A stretch of 64,000 nucleotides of DNA from UBA4312 sp040266995 (GTDB taxonomy: Bacteria > Bacillota_I > Bacilli_A > Erysipelotrichales > Erysipelotrichaceae), in NCBI GenBank assembly GCA_040266995.1, contig JAWRHV010000010.1, positions 1 to 64,000 of the forward strand, given 5' to 3'. The translations under genes were made by a program, and so were the position numbers. The notes under the pieces are model-generated. The model saw only the letters and a list, made by a program, of their open reading frames with translations, was not told the origin of the DNA and made no database searches. Positions 8,208 through 15,844 of the stretch are shown one piece after another. Position 1 is the stretch's first letter. Each line of letters begins with the position of its first letter.

Positions 8208-8963
8208 ATGAATATATTGGAAATGAATCATATCAAAAAGAGCTTTGATAATACGAAGGTCCTCGAGGATATTAATCTCACCGTTCGCGAAGGCGAAGTC
8301 GTATCCATTATTGGTCCGTCCGGCTCCGGAAAAAGTACATTATTACGATGTGCCACCTTCCTGGAAACCATGGATGACGGAGAAATGAAGTATATCGGAA
8401 ATACGGTTGTCCGTTCGGAAAACGGCCATGCGGTATACGGATCCAAACAAGACCAGAGAGAAGCCTTGAGCTACTTTGGTCTGGTCTTTCAAAACTTCAA
8501 CCTATTTCCACATTTTTCCGTGATGAAGAACATTACGGATGCCCCGATCCGGATCCAGAAACGAGAGAAGGAACAAGTATACAAAGAAGCCCGTGTCCTG
8601 TTGGCTCAAATGGGATTGGAGGACAAAGAGGATGCGTATCCATGTCAGCTATCCGGTGGTCAGCAGCAACGTGTCTCCATAGCTCGTGCTCTGGCATTAA
8701 AGCCGAAGATCTTATTCTTTGATGAACCAACCAGTGCCCTGGACCCGGAATTAACACTGGAGATCCTGAAGGTCATCAAGCAGCTGGCAGAAGAAAAGAT
8801 GACCATGGTCATCGTCACCCACGAAATGACCTTTGCCCGCGATGTGTCCAACCGGATCATCTTTATGGAAAACGGTGTCATCGTCGAAGACGGAAAACCG
8901 GAAGATTTGTTTACTTCGGACAACCAGCGAACCAAGGAATTCCTGGGAAAGTATTACGGATAA
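8208..8963 (+). CDS. ATPase subunit of the polar amino acid ABC importer
   Basis: Energises the preceding receptor-permease fusion. 251 residues. Walker A GPSGSGKST at 36-44, Q-loop FQNFNLF from 94, signature LSGGQQQR at 148-155, Walker B LFFDEP at 169-174, D-loop SALD, and switch histidine in VIVTHEM at 205. The set matches the GlnQ/HisP group. GAGGTGA precedes ATG 8208. Last gene of the operon; a strong hairpin follows. Confidence 0.95.
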   Translation: MNILEMNHIKKSFDNTKVLEDINLTVREGEVVSIIGPSGSGKSTLLRCATFLETMDDGEMKYIGNTVVRSENGHAVYGSKQDQREALSYFGLVFQNFNLFPHFSVMKNITDAPIRIQKREKEQVYKEARVLLAQMGLEDKEDAYPCQLSGGQQQRVSIARALALKPKILFFDEPTSALDPELTLEILKVIKQLAEEKMTMVIVTHEMTFARDVSNRIIFMENGVIVEDGKPEDLFTSDNQRTKEFLGKYYG

Positions 8964-8965
8964 TA

Positions 8966-9006
8966 AAAGAATTCGAAGAGTTGTTATTCCTCTTCGAATT
9001 TTTTCT
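8966..9006 (+). terminator. Terminator of the importer operon
   Basis: AATTCGAAGAG/CTCTTCGAATT 11-bp stem with a 9-base loop and a T-rich tail. The convergent gene ends inside it and the opposite strand has AAAAG, so it is mainly rightward. Confidence 0.85.
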
Positions 9007-9403
9007 TTCTTTTTAAATACATCACCATCGAGTTGTAGTTATCATCTCCGGATTTCAGAATGTACTTTTTTGGTCCATTGACAAACTGCACTCTACGTTC
9101 ACCAATCTGCTGTACCTTCACATCTTCCCACTTCCACACATCTTTTCTGGCAAAATGATCGGTCACCACAATTTCTTCATCACTGACGGTAATGCTCTTA
9201 TTGAAATAATTCAACAAAAGGATCAGCCCGTTCACAAAGACAGCCCCATACATGAAGATAAAGATGATGCTGGTCCCCATCGTCGCTTTCCCTTGCGTCA
9301 GCATCGTAATCGTATTGACAAATAAATAAGCGGAAGCCGCTACAACAATCACCGGAAATAATAAATTAGAGCCGGATTTCTGTGTACATTTAATTTTCTG
9401 CAT
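8984..9403 (-). CDS. Small membrane protein with PH-like soluble tail
   Basis: Not a named family that I recognise with certainty. Two hydrophobic helices lie at about 15-33 and 45-68. They are followed by a soluble beta-rich part (ITVSDEEIVVTDHF, WKWEDVKVQQIG) that resembles bacterial PH-like domains such as YcxB or DUF304. Start ATG 9403 is preferred over ATG 9409 because GAGGA then has a 7-base gap. TATAAT at 9426-9431 can serve as -10. The gene ends within the importer terminator, so no separate termination signal is obvious. Confidence 0.7.
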   Translation of the reverse strand: MQKIKCTQKSGSNLLFPVIVVAASAYLFVNTITMLTQGKATMGTSIIFIFMYGAVFVNGLILLLNYFNKSITVSDEEIVVTDHFARKDVWKWEDVKVQQIGERRVQFVNGPKKYILKSGDDNYNSMVMYLKRKKKFEEE

Positions 9404-9500
9404 AATCATTCCTCGATTCTTTTTTCATTATAACGAATTCTTTCCCTATTTGCATAGAACCTTCTTTTTTTTCCTTATCGTATGTATATTTTAGAGCTTT

Positions 9501-9526
9501 TTAAGAATTCCATGTGTCATTCTTAA
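9501..9526. repeat. Inverted repeat upstream of mscL
   Basis: TTAAGAAT and ATTCTTAA, 8-bp arms with a 10-base spacer, overlapping the expected -35 region of the mscL promoter (TAAAAT at 9537-9542). It could be a regulator site. Confidence 0.45.
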
Positions 9527-9582
9527 GCAAACATGATAAAATACTCTTGTGTATAAATATATAATTAGTAAGGAGAGAGATT

Positions 9583-9963
9583 ATGAAAAACTTTATGAAA
9601 GAATTTAAAGAATTCGCTATGCGCGGCAACGTCATGGATATGGCTGTCGGTGTTGTTATTGGTGGTGCGTTTACCGCAATCGTTACAAGCCTGGTTGGTG
9701 ATATCATTACACCATTGATCGGGATCCTGACCGGTGGTGTTGATTTTACCGGTTTAGCTGTAACTGTCGGAGACGCTAATATCACTTACGGTAATTTTAT
9801 CCAGGCTGTTATCAACTTCCTGCTGATTGCTCTTGTTATCTTCATCATGATCAAATCCATGAATAAGATGAAGAAGGAAGAACCGGCACCGGAACCAGAA
9901 CCGGAAGTAGACGAAACACTGGAAACTTTAAAACAGATCCGCGATCTGCTGGAAAAGAAATAA
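9583..9963 (+). CDS. mscL: Large-conductance mechanosensitive channel MscL
   Basis: Membrane channel that opens under osmotic downshock to release solutes. 126 residues. The N-terminal amphipathic helix and TM1 carry FAMRGNVMDMAVGVVIGGAF, the family signature. A periplasmic-type loop follows, then TM2 (INFLLIALVIFIMIKSMNK). The tail has a Pro-Glu-rich linker and a C-terminal helical bundle (TLETLKQIRDLLEKK). AAGGAGAG precedes ATG 9583. It is a single-gene transcript with its own terminator. Confidence 0.97.
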   Translation: MKNFMKEFKEFAMRGNVMDMAVGVVIGGAFTAIVTSLVGDIITPLIGILTGGVDFTGLAVTVGDANITYGNFIQAVINFLLIALVIFIMIKSMNKMKKEEPAPEPEPEVDETLETLKQIRDLLEKK

Positions 9964-9969
9964 GTCGTA

Positions 9970-9996
9970 AAGTCATGAGAAATCATGGCTTTTTTA
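9970..9996 (+). terminator. Terminator of mscL
   Basis: AGTCATGA-GAAA-TCATGGCT hairpin (one G-T pair) followed by TTTTT. Confidence 0.8.
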
Positions 9997-10039
9997 TTAT
10001 GTGCAAATCCATGATGAATATGTGAAATGATGTCAAAAC

Positions 10040-10068
10040 TTGATTCTTTTCTCTAAATATTGTATAAC
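10040..10068 (+). promoter_or_regulatory. Promoter of the C39-like peptidase gene
   Basis: TTGATT at 10040-10045 and TATAAC at 10063-10068, 17-base spacer. Confidence 0.65.
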
Positions 10069-10097
10069 TGCACCATACACTTTTTAAAAAGGTGTTC

Positions 10098-10123
10098 ATT
10101 ATTACACATTTATATGTAATAAT
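10098..10123 (+). repeat. 9-bp inverted repeat in the 5' leader
   Basis: ATTATTACA and TGTAATAAT with an 8-base loop, lying between the promoter and the ribosome site of the next gene. It could be an operator or an RNA hairpin. Confidence 0.55.
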
Positions 10124-10172
10124 TCGCGTTCAGGAGGTGCATGTTATGATATGAAATGTAGTTATCAAATCC

Positions 10173-10802
10173 ATGATGTCAGCTTCCATGTTGTTTACTT
10201 CGACAAATACATGGGAAGCCTTTAATAATACAGAAGGTAAAGAGCCGGTCCTTTCTGTCGCACAGACGGCTGTTCTCACCAAGAGCAGCACAGAAGGACT
10301 GAATAAAAAAGAAATATATATAAAACAACCGGAAGGCAATGTACAATGTACATTGTATTCTACGGTTATGATGCTGCGTCGAAACGCGATCCTTAACGGA
10401 GAAACCGACTGGAAAGAGATTACCGTAGACGCTGTAGAACAAGTGGCATGGAGCGGCAGCGGTCTGTTGTATGAATTTACGTACGATGACATGAACGTCA
10501 AAACAACGGCGAATACACTGGATCCAAACCTCAGCACGGAAGAAAAAAAGAAGGTGCTGATCGAAGCCCTTCAACAACATCCGGAAGGAATCGTTTTCTA
10601 TGTAGCCGGCTATAATGCGATGCATGCTGTTTTACTGACGAGCTATGATGCTGATTCGGATACATTCTATTGTTACGATCCGGCTATGTGTGCACCGGAT
10701 GCCATCATCCCGATCATGGACAGCAGCTATGCCACGACATATCATATTGAAGATATGGATACGTTGATCGCATCCATGAACTATTATTGGTATGTAGAAT
10801 AA
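10173..10802 (+). CDS. Secreted C39-like (papain-fold) cysteine peptidase, start disrupted
   Basis: Looks like a peptidase_C39_2-type secreted protein. CTLYSTVMMLRR carries the candidate nucleophile Cys59, AMHAVLLTSYD the histidine His151, and FYCYDP the aspartate Asp169. The best ribosome site (GGAGGTG at 10133-10139) points to ATG 10146, which reads ATG ATA TGA and then continues in the same frame into this gene. So the natural start is cut by a stop at codon 3. Translation could only restart at ATG 10173 or 10176, which have no Shine-Dalgarno. A single C-to-T change of a CGA codon would explain it. The product is thus poorly expressed, or the gene is a recent pseudogene. Coordinates given start at the restart ATG. 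Confidence 0.7.
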   Translation: MMSASMLFTSTNTWEAFNNTEGKEPVLSVAQTAVLTKSSTEGLNKKEIYIKQPEGNVQCTLYSTVMMLRRNAILNGETDWKEITVDAVEQVAWSGSGLLYEFTYDDMNVKTTANTLDPNLSTEEKKKVLIEALQQHPEGIVFYVAGYNAMHAVLLTSYDADSDTFYCYDPAMCAPDAIIPIMDSSYATTYHIEDMDTLIASMNYYWYVE

Positions 10803-10808
10803 ATCGTT

Positions 10809-10842
10809 GCGTATTCGGAACCGGTTCCGGATACGCTTTTTA
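10809..10842 (+). terminator. Terminator of the C39-like gene
   Basis: 14-bp near-perfect stem (GCGTATTCGGAACC/GGTTCCGGATACGC) followed by five T. Confidence 0.88.
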
Positions 10843-10850
10843 TATCCTTT

Positions 10851-10874
10851 TAAAAAAGCGGGATCTCCCGCTTT
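10851..10874 (-). terminator. Terminator of the secreted protein gene
   Basis: Minus-strand AAAGCGGGA-GA-TCCCGCTTT stem, overlapping the stop codon, followed by TTTTTT. Confidence 0.85.
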
Positions 10875-11820
10875 AATAACCATATTCAGATAATGATTCG
10901 TCGTAATATACATCCTCGGAAGCCGGTTGCTCTTGGTCAATCGGTTCCTCTGCTTCCACCGTATAGTATTCAATGACATCGTAATCATCAAGAATCAGAC
11001 AAAGCTCCTTGTTTTCATATGTGATGGTTCCACGGGCCATCACCTTACAATCTCCGTCCTCCGGCAGCGTTCCTCGTAAACGGATCATATCGGTCCCATC
11101 TTCCGTCAGCATGTAGAGCATCGGTTCATTGTCTTCATAGCCGAATATGCTTTGTGGGAAGACGCCGATCACTTCCACGTCCTTTTCCAGATACTCCTCC
11201 GGACTCTGCAGAATGTCCTCCAGGTTTACCGTATCCTCACTGACCTTGACATCTTTTTCCACAGCTTTTTTATTGCTGATCTCAAAGGAAGACAATACTT
11301 TATTGATTCCGTATCCGGTCAATGTGTTTTTTGTTTTGATGACCGTGATAACGACATACCCTTTGTTTCCCGGCAGAATGTAGATTTCAGATCGCAGGGA
11401 TTTGTCCTTGCCATTCTTATAATCCAGCTCCATCATCACAAACTTATTGCCATCGACGGTCTTGGTTCCATAGGATTCCCCACTGAATTTACGGGCATCC
11501 GCATTCTCTTCCTGATCCTCCATCAGGTATTCAATATTGGTATCCGAATAAAAATCTTCCTCGTCGTAAACGACGCCATCCTTTTCATAGCGGACATTCA
11601 AGATTGGATAGCTTTGCCCTTTGATTGTGAATTCCAGTTCATCATCATATTCGTTGACTTCCAGATCCTCACTGACCGTAAATGCGAATTCACCGACAAT
11701 CTGTTCACTGTCTCCTTTAAAGGTTTGCGCGCTTTTGGCATAAACCGGAACCAGCGCCAAATTCAGAACCAGCATACCAGCCGTTAACAGGGAAGCTCCC
11801 TTTTTAAGGAATCGAAACAT
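10873..11820 (-). CDS. Secreted protein of unknown function
   Basis: A Sec signal peptide (basic start MFRFLKKG, hydrophobic core to about residue 26, cleavage near VYAKS) precedes an acidic soluble protein of 315 residues. The middle (about 40-175) alternates strand-like segments. Residues 190-270 contain LEDILQSPEEYLEKDVEVIG and IRLRGTLPEDGDCKVMARGT, resembling an OB-fold-type module. The tail is acidic. AAGGAG precedes ATG 11820. I cannot assign a function. It is convergent with the C39-like gene and stands alone. Confidence 0.75.
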   Translation of the reverse strand: MFRFLKKGASLLTAGMLVLNLALVPVYAKSAQTFKGDSEQIVGEFAFTVSEDLEVNEYDDELEFTIKGQSYPILNVRYEKDGVVYDEEDFYSDTNIEYLMEDQEENADARKFSGESYGTKTVDGNKFVMMELDYKNGKDKSLRSEIYILPGNKGYVVITVIKTKNTLTGYGINKVLSSFEISNKKAVEKDVKVSEDTVNLEDILQSPEEYLEKDVEVIGVFPQSIFGYEDNEPMLYMLTEDGTDMIRLRGTLPEDGDCKVMARGTITYENKELCLILDDYDVIEYYTVEAEEPIDQEQPASEDVYYDESLSEYGY

Positions 11821-11884
11821 AACAGTTCTCCTTCGTATTCTCTGACTCTATTATACATAAGAAATATTTAAACACCTAAAAGAA

Positions 11885-12631
11885 TTACGAAAAATCTAAT
11901 TGTACCGGACAATGGTCACTGCCATAAATATCGGTCAAGATCTTGGAATCCTGTACCCGCGCAAAGAGCTCCGGGGATACCAGCCAATAGTCGATCCGCC
12001 ATCCGGCGTTCTTTTCCCGGGCACGGAAGCGATAGCTCCACCAGGAATATTCCACCTTATCCGGATAAAGTGTCCGGTAGCTGTCCTGCAGCTGGGTCAG
12101 TAAATTGGCCTTAAAGCTGTTTCTTTCTTCATCCGTAAAACCGGCATTGCGGCGGTTTGTCTTCGGATTCTTCAAATCAATTTCTTCATTCGCCACATTA
12201 AAATCACCACAGATCAAAACCGGCTTATCCAGGGATCTGACATAGTTTCCAAACGCGATATCCCAATCCATCCGATAATCCAACCGTTTCAGTTCAGATC
12301 CGGCATTAGGCGTATAGACCGTCATCACATAATAATCTTCATATTCAAGGGTAATGACCCGGCCTTCGGTATCGTGTGCCGGTTGATCGATCCCGTAACG
12401 GACGCTCAACGGCTCCTCCTTACATAAAATCATCGTGCCGCTGTACCCTTTCCGTTCTGCGCTATTGATATACCGATAGGGGTACAGTTCACAATCCACC
12501 TCTATCTGCTCCGGTTGGGCTTTGGTTTCCTGGATGCAGAAAACATCCGCATCCAGCGCGTATAGTATTTCCACGAAATCCTTTTTCATCACTGCCCGGA
12601 TCCCGTTTACATTCCATGATATTAATTTCAT
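11885..12631 (-). CDS. xth: Exodeoxyribonuclease III / AP endonuclease
   Basis: Cuts DNA at abasic sites and has 3'-phosphatase or exonuclease activity in base-excision repair. 248 residues. Motifs in order: ISWNVNGIRA, CIQETKA (catalytic Glu), GDFNVANEEIDL (Asp-x-Asn), AGWRIDYWLVS and GSDHCPVQLDF (terminal Asp-His). Start ATG 12631 follows AAGGAG; a longer upstream frame lacks a ribosome site. TATAAT at 12651-12656 may be its -10, just downstream of the purH terminator. Confidence 0.95.
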   Translation of the reverse strand: MKLISWNVNGIRAVMKKDFVEILYALDADVFCIQETKAQPEQIEVDCELYPYRYINSAERKGYSGTMILCKEEPLSVRYGIDQPAHDTEGRVITLEYEDYYVMTVYTPNAGSELKRLDYRMDWDIAFGNYVRSLDKPVLICGDFNVANEEIDLKNPKTNRRNAGFTDEERNSFKANLLTQLQDSYRTLYPDKVEYSWWSYRFRAREKNAGWRIDYWLVSPELFARVQDSKILTDIYGSDHCPVQLDFS

Positions 12632-12659
12632 AATCCACTCCTTCTTTTCTATTATAACC

Positions 12660-12690
12660 AAAAAAAGCCGAAGATAAACGCTTCGGCTTA
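12660..12690 (-). terminator. Terminator of the purine operon
   Basis: Minus-strand AAGCCGAAG/CTTCGGCTT stem with a 7-base loop, then a run of T. Confidence 0.9.
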
Positions 12691-12696
12691 GAAACA

Positions 12697-14229
12697 TTAG
12701 TGTTTGAAGTGACGGACGTTTGTGTACACCATGGTAATCCCATGTTTGTTGCACTCATCAACGGACAGCTGGTCCTTGATGGATCCGCCCGGCTGGATGA
12801 TGGCTGTGACCCCGGCAGCAGCGGCTGCTTCCACAGTATCCGGCATCGGGAAGAAGGCATCGCTTGCCAATACAGAACCCTTGGCTTTATCGCCAGCTTG
12901 TTCAATGGCAATCTTCGCTGCGCCGACACGGTTCATCTGTCCGGCTCCGACACCAATCGTCATATCGTCTTTTACCAAGACGATCGCATTGGATTTCACG
13001 TGTTTTACAACCTTCCATCCGAACAACATCTGACGCATTTCCTCTTCGGTTGGTTTCCGGTTGGTGACACAATGTACATCGGCTTCTGTAATGGTATGCA
13101 TATCCATTTCCTGTACCAGTAAACCATCATTGACATTGGTATACTTCAAGGCGGTATTGGTGGATAATGTTGTATCCAGCTTCATCAGACGGATGTTTTT
13201 CTTTCTCGTTAAGATTTCCAGTGCTTCTTCGCTGAAGTCCGGCGCAATGACGATTTCCAAGAAGATCTTGGATAATTTTTCCGCCAGGGAAGCTTCCACC
13301 TTATCGTTCAGAGCCACAATCCCACCAAAGATGGATACTGGGTCTGCTTCATACGCTTTATCCCAGGCAGCTTCAATATTGTCACCGATTCCCACACCAC
13401 ATGGATTCATATGTTTCAGTCCGACAGCTGCGTACTGTCCTTCAAAATCCTTCAGGATCTCAATGGCCGCATTGCCATCCTGGATGTTGTTGTAGGAAAG
13501 CTCTTTTCCGTGCAGCTGCTGGGCATTGGCCAAGGAGTATTTTGGCATCATGCCTTTATAGAAAGCTGCTTTCTGATGCGGATTTTCTCCATAACGAAGA
13601 TCCTGCACCTTATCAAAGGTGATCGTTAATTTTTCCGGGAATTCATTGCCTTCCTTCTTGGTCAGATAGTCGGCGATCATCGCATCGTACTGGGCTGTTG
13701 TACGGAACACCTTGGCAGCCAGGGCTTCTCGGGTTTCCAACGTTGTATCGCCGAATTCCTTATACTCACTCAATACTTTTTCATAGTCCGACGGATCAGT
13801 CACAACGGTAACCGACTGGTAGTTCTTGGATGCGCTTCGTAACATGGAAGGGCCTCCGATATCGATGTTTTCAATGATTTCCTCATGGGAAACCCCTTCT
13901 TTTTGTACGGTCTGTTTAAACGGATATAAGTTTACGCAGACCAGTTCGATCGTTTCGATTCCCAGCTCTTCCAACTGGTTCATATGATCCGGATTGGAAC
14001 GTACGGCTAACAGACCCCCATGTACTTTCGGATGCAGTGTTTTTACACGGCCATCCATGATTTCCGGAAAACCGGTGACATCACTGATACCAATTGGTTT
14101 CAATCCTGCCTGCTCCAAGGCACGCTTGGTTCCCCCGGTAGAGATAATTTCAAAACCCAGATTGACAAGTCCTTCCACAAATTCTACAATTCCTGTCTTA
14201 TCAGACACACTGACTAACGCTCTTTTCAT
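12697..14229 (-). CDS. purH: Bifunctional AICAR transformylase / IMP cyclohydrolase PurH
   Basis: Catalyses the last two steps to IMP: formylation of AICAR with 10-formyl-THF and ring closure. 510 residues. The N-terminal MGS-like cyclohydrolase domain starts ALVSVSDKTGI and contains IISTGGTKRAL and MDGRVKTLHPKVHGGLL. The transformylase domain has DLRYGENPHQKAAFY, LKHMNPCGVG (catalytic Lys-His) and ASDAFFPMPD. The purN stop overlaps the purH start as ATGA, so translation is coupled. Last gene of the operon. Confidence 0.97.
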   Translation of the reverse strand: MKRALVSVSDKTGIVEFVEGLVNLGFEIISTGGTKRALEQAGLKPIGISDVTGFPEIMDGRVKTLHPKVHGGLLAVRSNPDHMNQLEELGIETIELVCVNLYPFKQTVQKEGVSHEEIIENIDIGGPSMLRSASKNYQSVTVVTDPSDYEKVLSEYKEFGDTTLETREALAAKVFRTTAQYDAMIADYLTKKEGNEFPEKLTITFDKVQDLRYGENPHQKAAFYKGMMPKYSLANAQQLHGKELSYNNIQDGNAAIEILKDFEGQYAAVGLKHMNPCGVGIGDNIEAAWDKAYEADPVSIFGGIVALNDKVEASLAEKLSKIFLEIVIAPDFSEEALEILTRKKNIRLMKLDTTLSTNTALKYTNVNDGLLVQEMDMHTITEADVHCVTNRKPTEEEMRQMLFGWKVVKHVKSNAIVLVKDDMTIGVGAGQMNRVGAAKIAIEQAGDKAKGSVLASDAFFPMPDTVEAAAAAGVTAIIQPGGSIKDQLSVDECNKHGITMVYTNVRHFKH

Positions 14230-14816
14230 CGAATTTTTACTCTTCCTTTCTCGATTTTTACTTTTCCGTCGCAGTACATACCTACGACCAATGGCAATAT
14301 CTTATGTTCCAGTTCAAGGACCCGTTTCTGGATATCCTCTGCCGTATCCAGATCGGATATATCCACCGCTTCCTGATAGATGATCGGTCCACCGTCCACT
14401 TCTTCGGATACAAAGTGGATCGTAGCACCGGATACTTTGGCACCGCGAGCCAGTACGGCATCGTGTACGTGCATCCCATACATCCCCGGTCCGCAGAAGG
14501 ACGGAATCAGTGAAGGATGGATATTCAGGATCTTGTTCGGATACGCCTGAATCAAATCACTTCCCAAAATAGCTAAATAACCTGCTAATACCACAAAATC
14601 GATCTGTTCGTCGCGCAAGGTCTGTAACAGAACCTTCTGGTCTTTGATGACCGTATTCTTGATGCCTGCTTTCTTTGCACGCTGCAGACCATAGGCGTTT
14701 TCCCGGTTGCTGACGACCAGAGCAATCTCGCCGTGGATATCGCCCTGCTGCCAGGCATCGATGATGGATTGCAGATCCGATCCCGATCCGGAAATCAGAA
14801 CCGCGAATCTTAACAT
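14226..14816 (-). CDS. purN: Phosphoribosylglycinamide formyltransferase PurN
   Basis: Transfers a formyl group from 10-formyl-THF to GAR in de novo purine synthesis. 196 residues. The phosphate-binding start is FAVLISGSGSDLQSII, and the catalytic region NIHPSLIPSF with the aspartate in SEEVDGGPII is intact. Start ATG 14816 follows AAGGAG and overlaps the purM stop by 7 bases; the longer upstream frame lies in purM and is rejected. The purH start overlaps its stop. Confidence 0.96.
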   Translation of the reverse strand: MLRFAVLISGSGSDLQSIIDAWQQGDIHGEIALVVSNRENAYGLQRAKKAGIKNTVIKDQKVLLQTLRDEQIDFVVLAGYLAILGSDLIQAYPNKILNIHPSLIPSFCGPGMYGMHVHDAVLARGAKVSGATIHFVSEEVDGGPIIYQEAVDISDLDTAEDIQKRVLELEHKILPLVVGMYCDGKVKIEKGRVKIR

Positions 14817-15835
14817 AGATCGACTCCTTTTTCCCCATCCTTGATGGCTCCGACTACATAACATGTATCCCCGGCGGTTTCAATGGCTTCCATCGCCGGT
14901 ACGACATCCTGCGGATCTAAGGCAATCACCATGCCTAAGCCCATATTAAAGGTATTGTACATGGCATCTTGTGCCACATTACCTTGTGAGGCAATCAAAT
15001 CAAAGATCGGCGGCACCGGATAGCTGTCTCTATGAATGATTGCGCGTTTGCCTTCCGGCAGCATGCGCGGAATGTTCTCCTGGAATCCGCCCCCCGTGAT
15101 ATGGGAGCATCCCTTGATCTTCACACCGGCTTCTTTGACATTCTTTAGTGCTTTGACATAAATACGTGTCGGTGCCAACAAGGCTTCGCCTAAGGTTTTG
15201 CCGAGTTGCTCATAATACGTATCCAGCGACTCTTTGGTAATATCGAAGATGGACCGTACCAAAGAGAACCCGTTGGAGTGTACACCGCTGGAAGCGATAC
15301 CGACCAGAACGTCCCCGTCCTGGATCGTATGGCCATCGATAATATCCTTTTTATCGACAACGCCTACCGCAAAGCCAGCCAGATCGTATTCATCTTCCGG
15401 CATCAATCCTGGATGTTCCGCTGTTTCTCCGCCAATCAAAGCACATTGACTTTGTTTGCAGCCTTCCGCTACCCCTTTGACGATGGTCGCGATCTTTTCC
15501 GGATAGTTCTTTCCGCACGCGATGTAATCCAGGAAGAACAGAGGTTCTCCGCCGGCACAGGCGATATCGTTCACACACATCGCCACCGCATCGATACCGA
15601 TGGTATCGTGCTGATCCATCACAAACGCAAGCTTTACTTTCGTTCCGCAACCATCGGTTCCCGATAACAGGACCGGTTCGTCCATGTCTTTGATCTTGGA
15701 CAGATCAAAAGCTCCGGCAAAACCGCCCAGGCCACCGAGCACCTCCGGCCGCATGGTTTCCTTTACATGTTTTTTCATCAATTCCACGGATGCATAACCC
15801 GCTTCAATATCTACACCTGCTTGTTTATAATCCAT
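14810..15835 (-). CDS. purM: Phosphoribosylformylglycinamidine cyclo-ligase (AIR synthetase) PurM
   Basis: ATP-dependent ring closure of FGAM to AIR. 341 residues, normal length. Landmarks are DYKQAGVDIEAGYASVEL at the start, GTDGCGTKVKLA, GIDAVAMCVNDIACAGGEPL (ATP site), GLMPEDEYDLAG and SHITGGGFQENIPRM. AGGAGAG precedes ATG 15835. It follows purL by 9 bases and overlaps purN, so all are co-transcribed. Confidence 0.97.
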   Translation of the reverse strand: MDYKQAGVDIEAGYASVELMKKHVKETMRPEVLGGLGGFAGAFDLSKIKDMDEPVLLSGTDGCGTKVKLAFVMDQHDTIGIDAVAMCVNDIACAGGEPLFFLDYIACGKNYPEKIATIVKGVAEGCKQSQCALIGGETAEHPGLMPEDEYDLAGFAVGVVDKKDIIDGHTIQDGDVLVGIASSGVHSNGFSLVRSIFDITKESLDTYYEQLGKTLGEALLAPTRIYVKALKNVKEAGVKIKGCSHITGGGFQENIPRMLPEGKRAIIHRDSYPVPPIFDLIASQGNVAQDAMYNTFNMGLGMVIALDPQDVVPAMEAIETAGDTCYVVGAIKDGEKGVDLC

Positions 15836-15844
15836 TCTGCTCTC

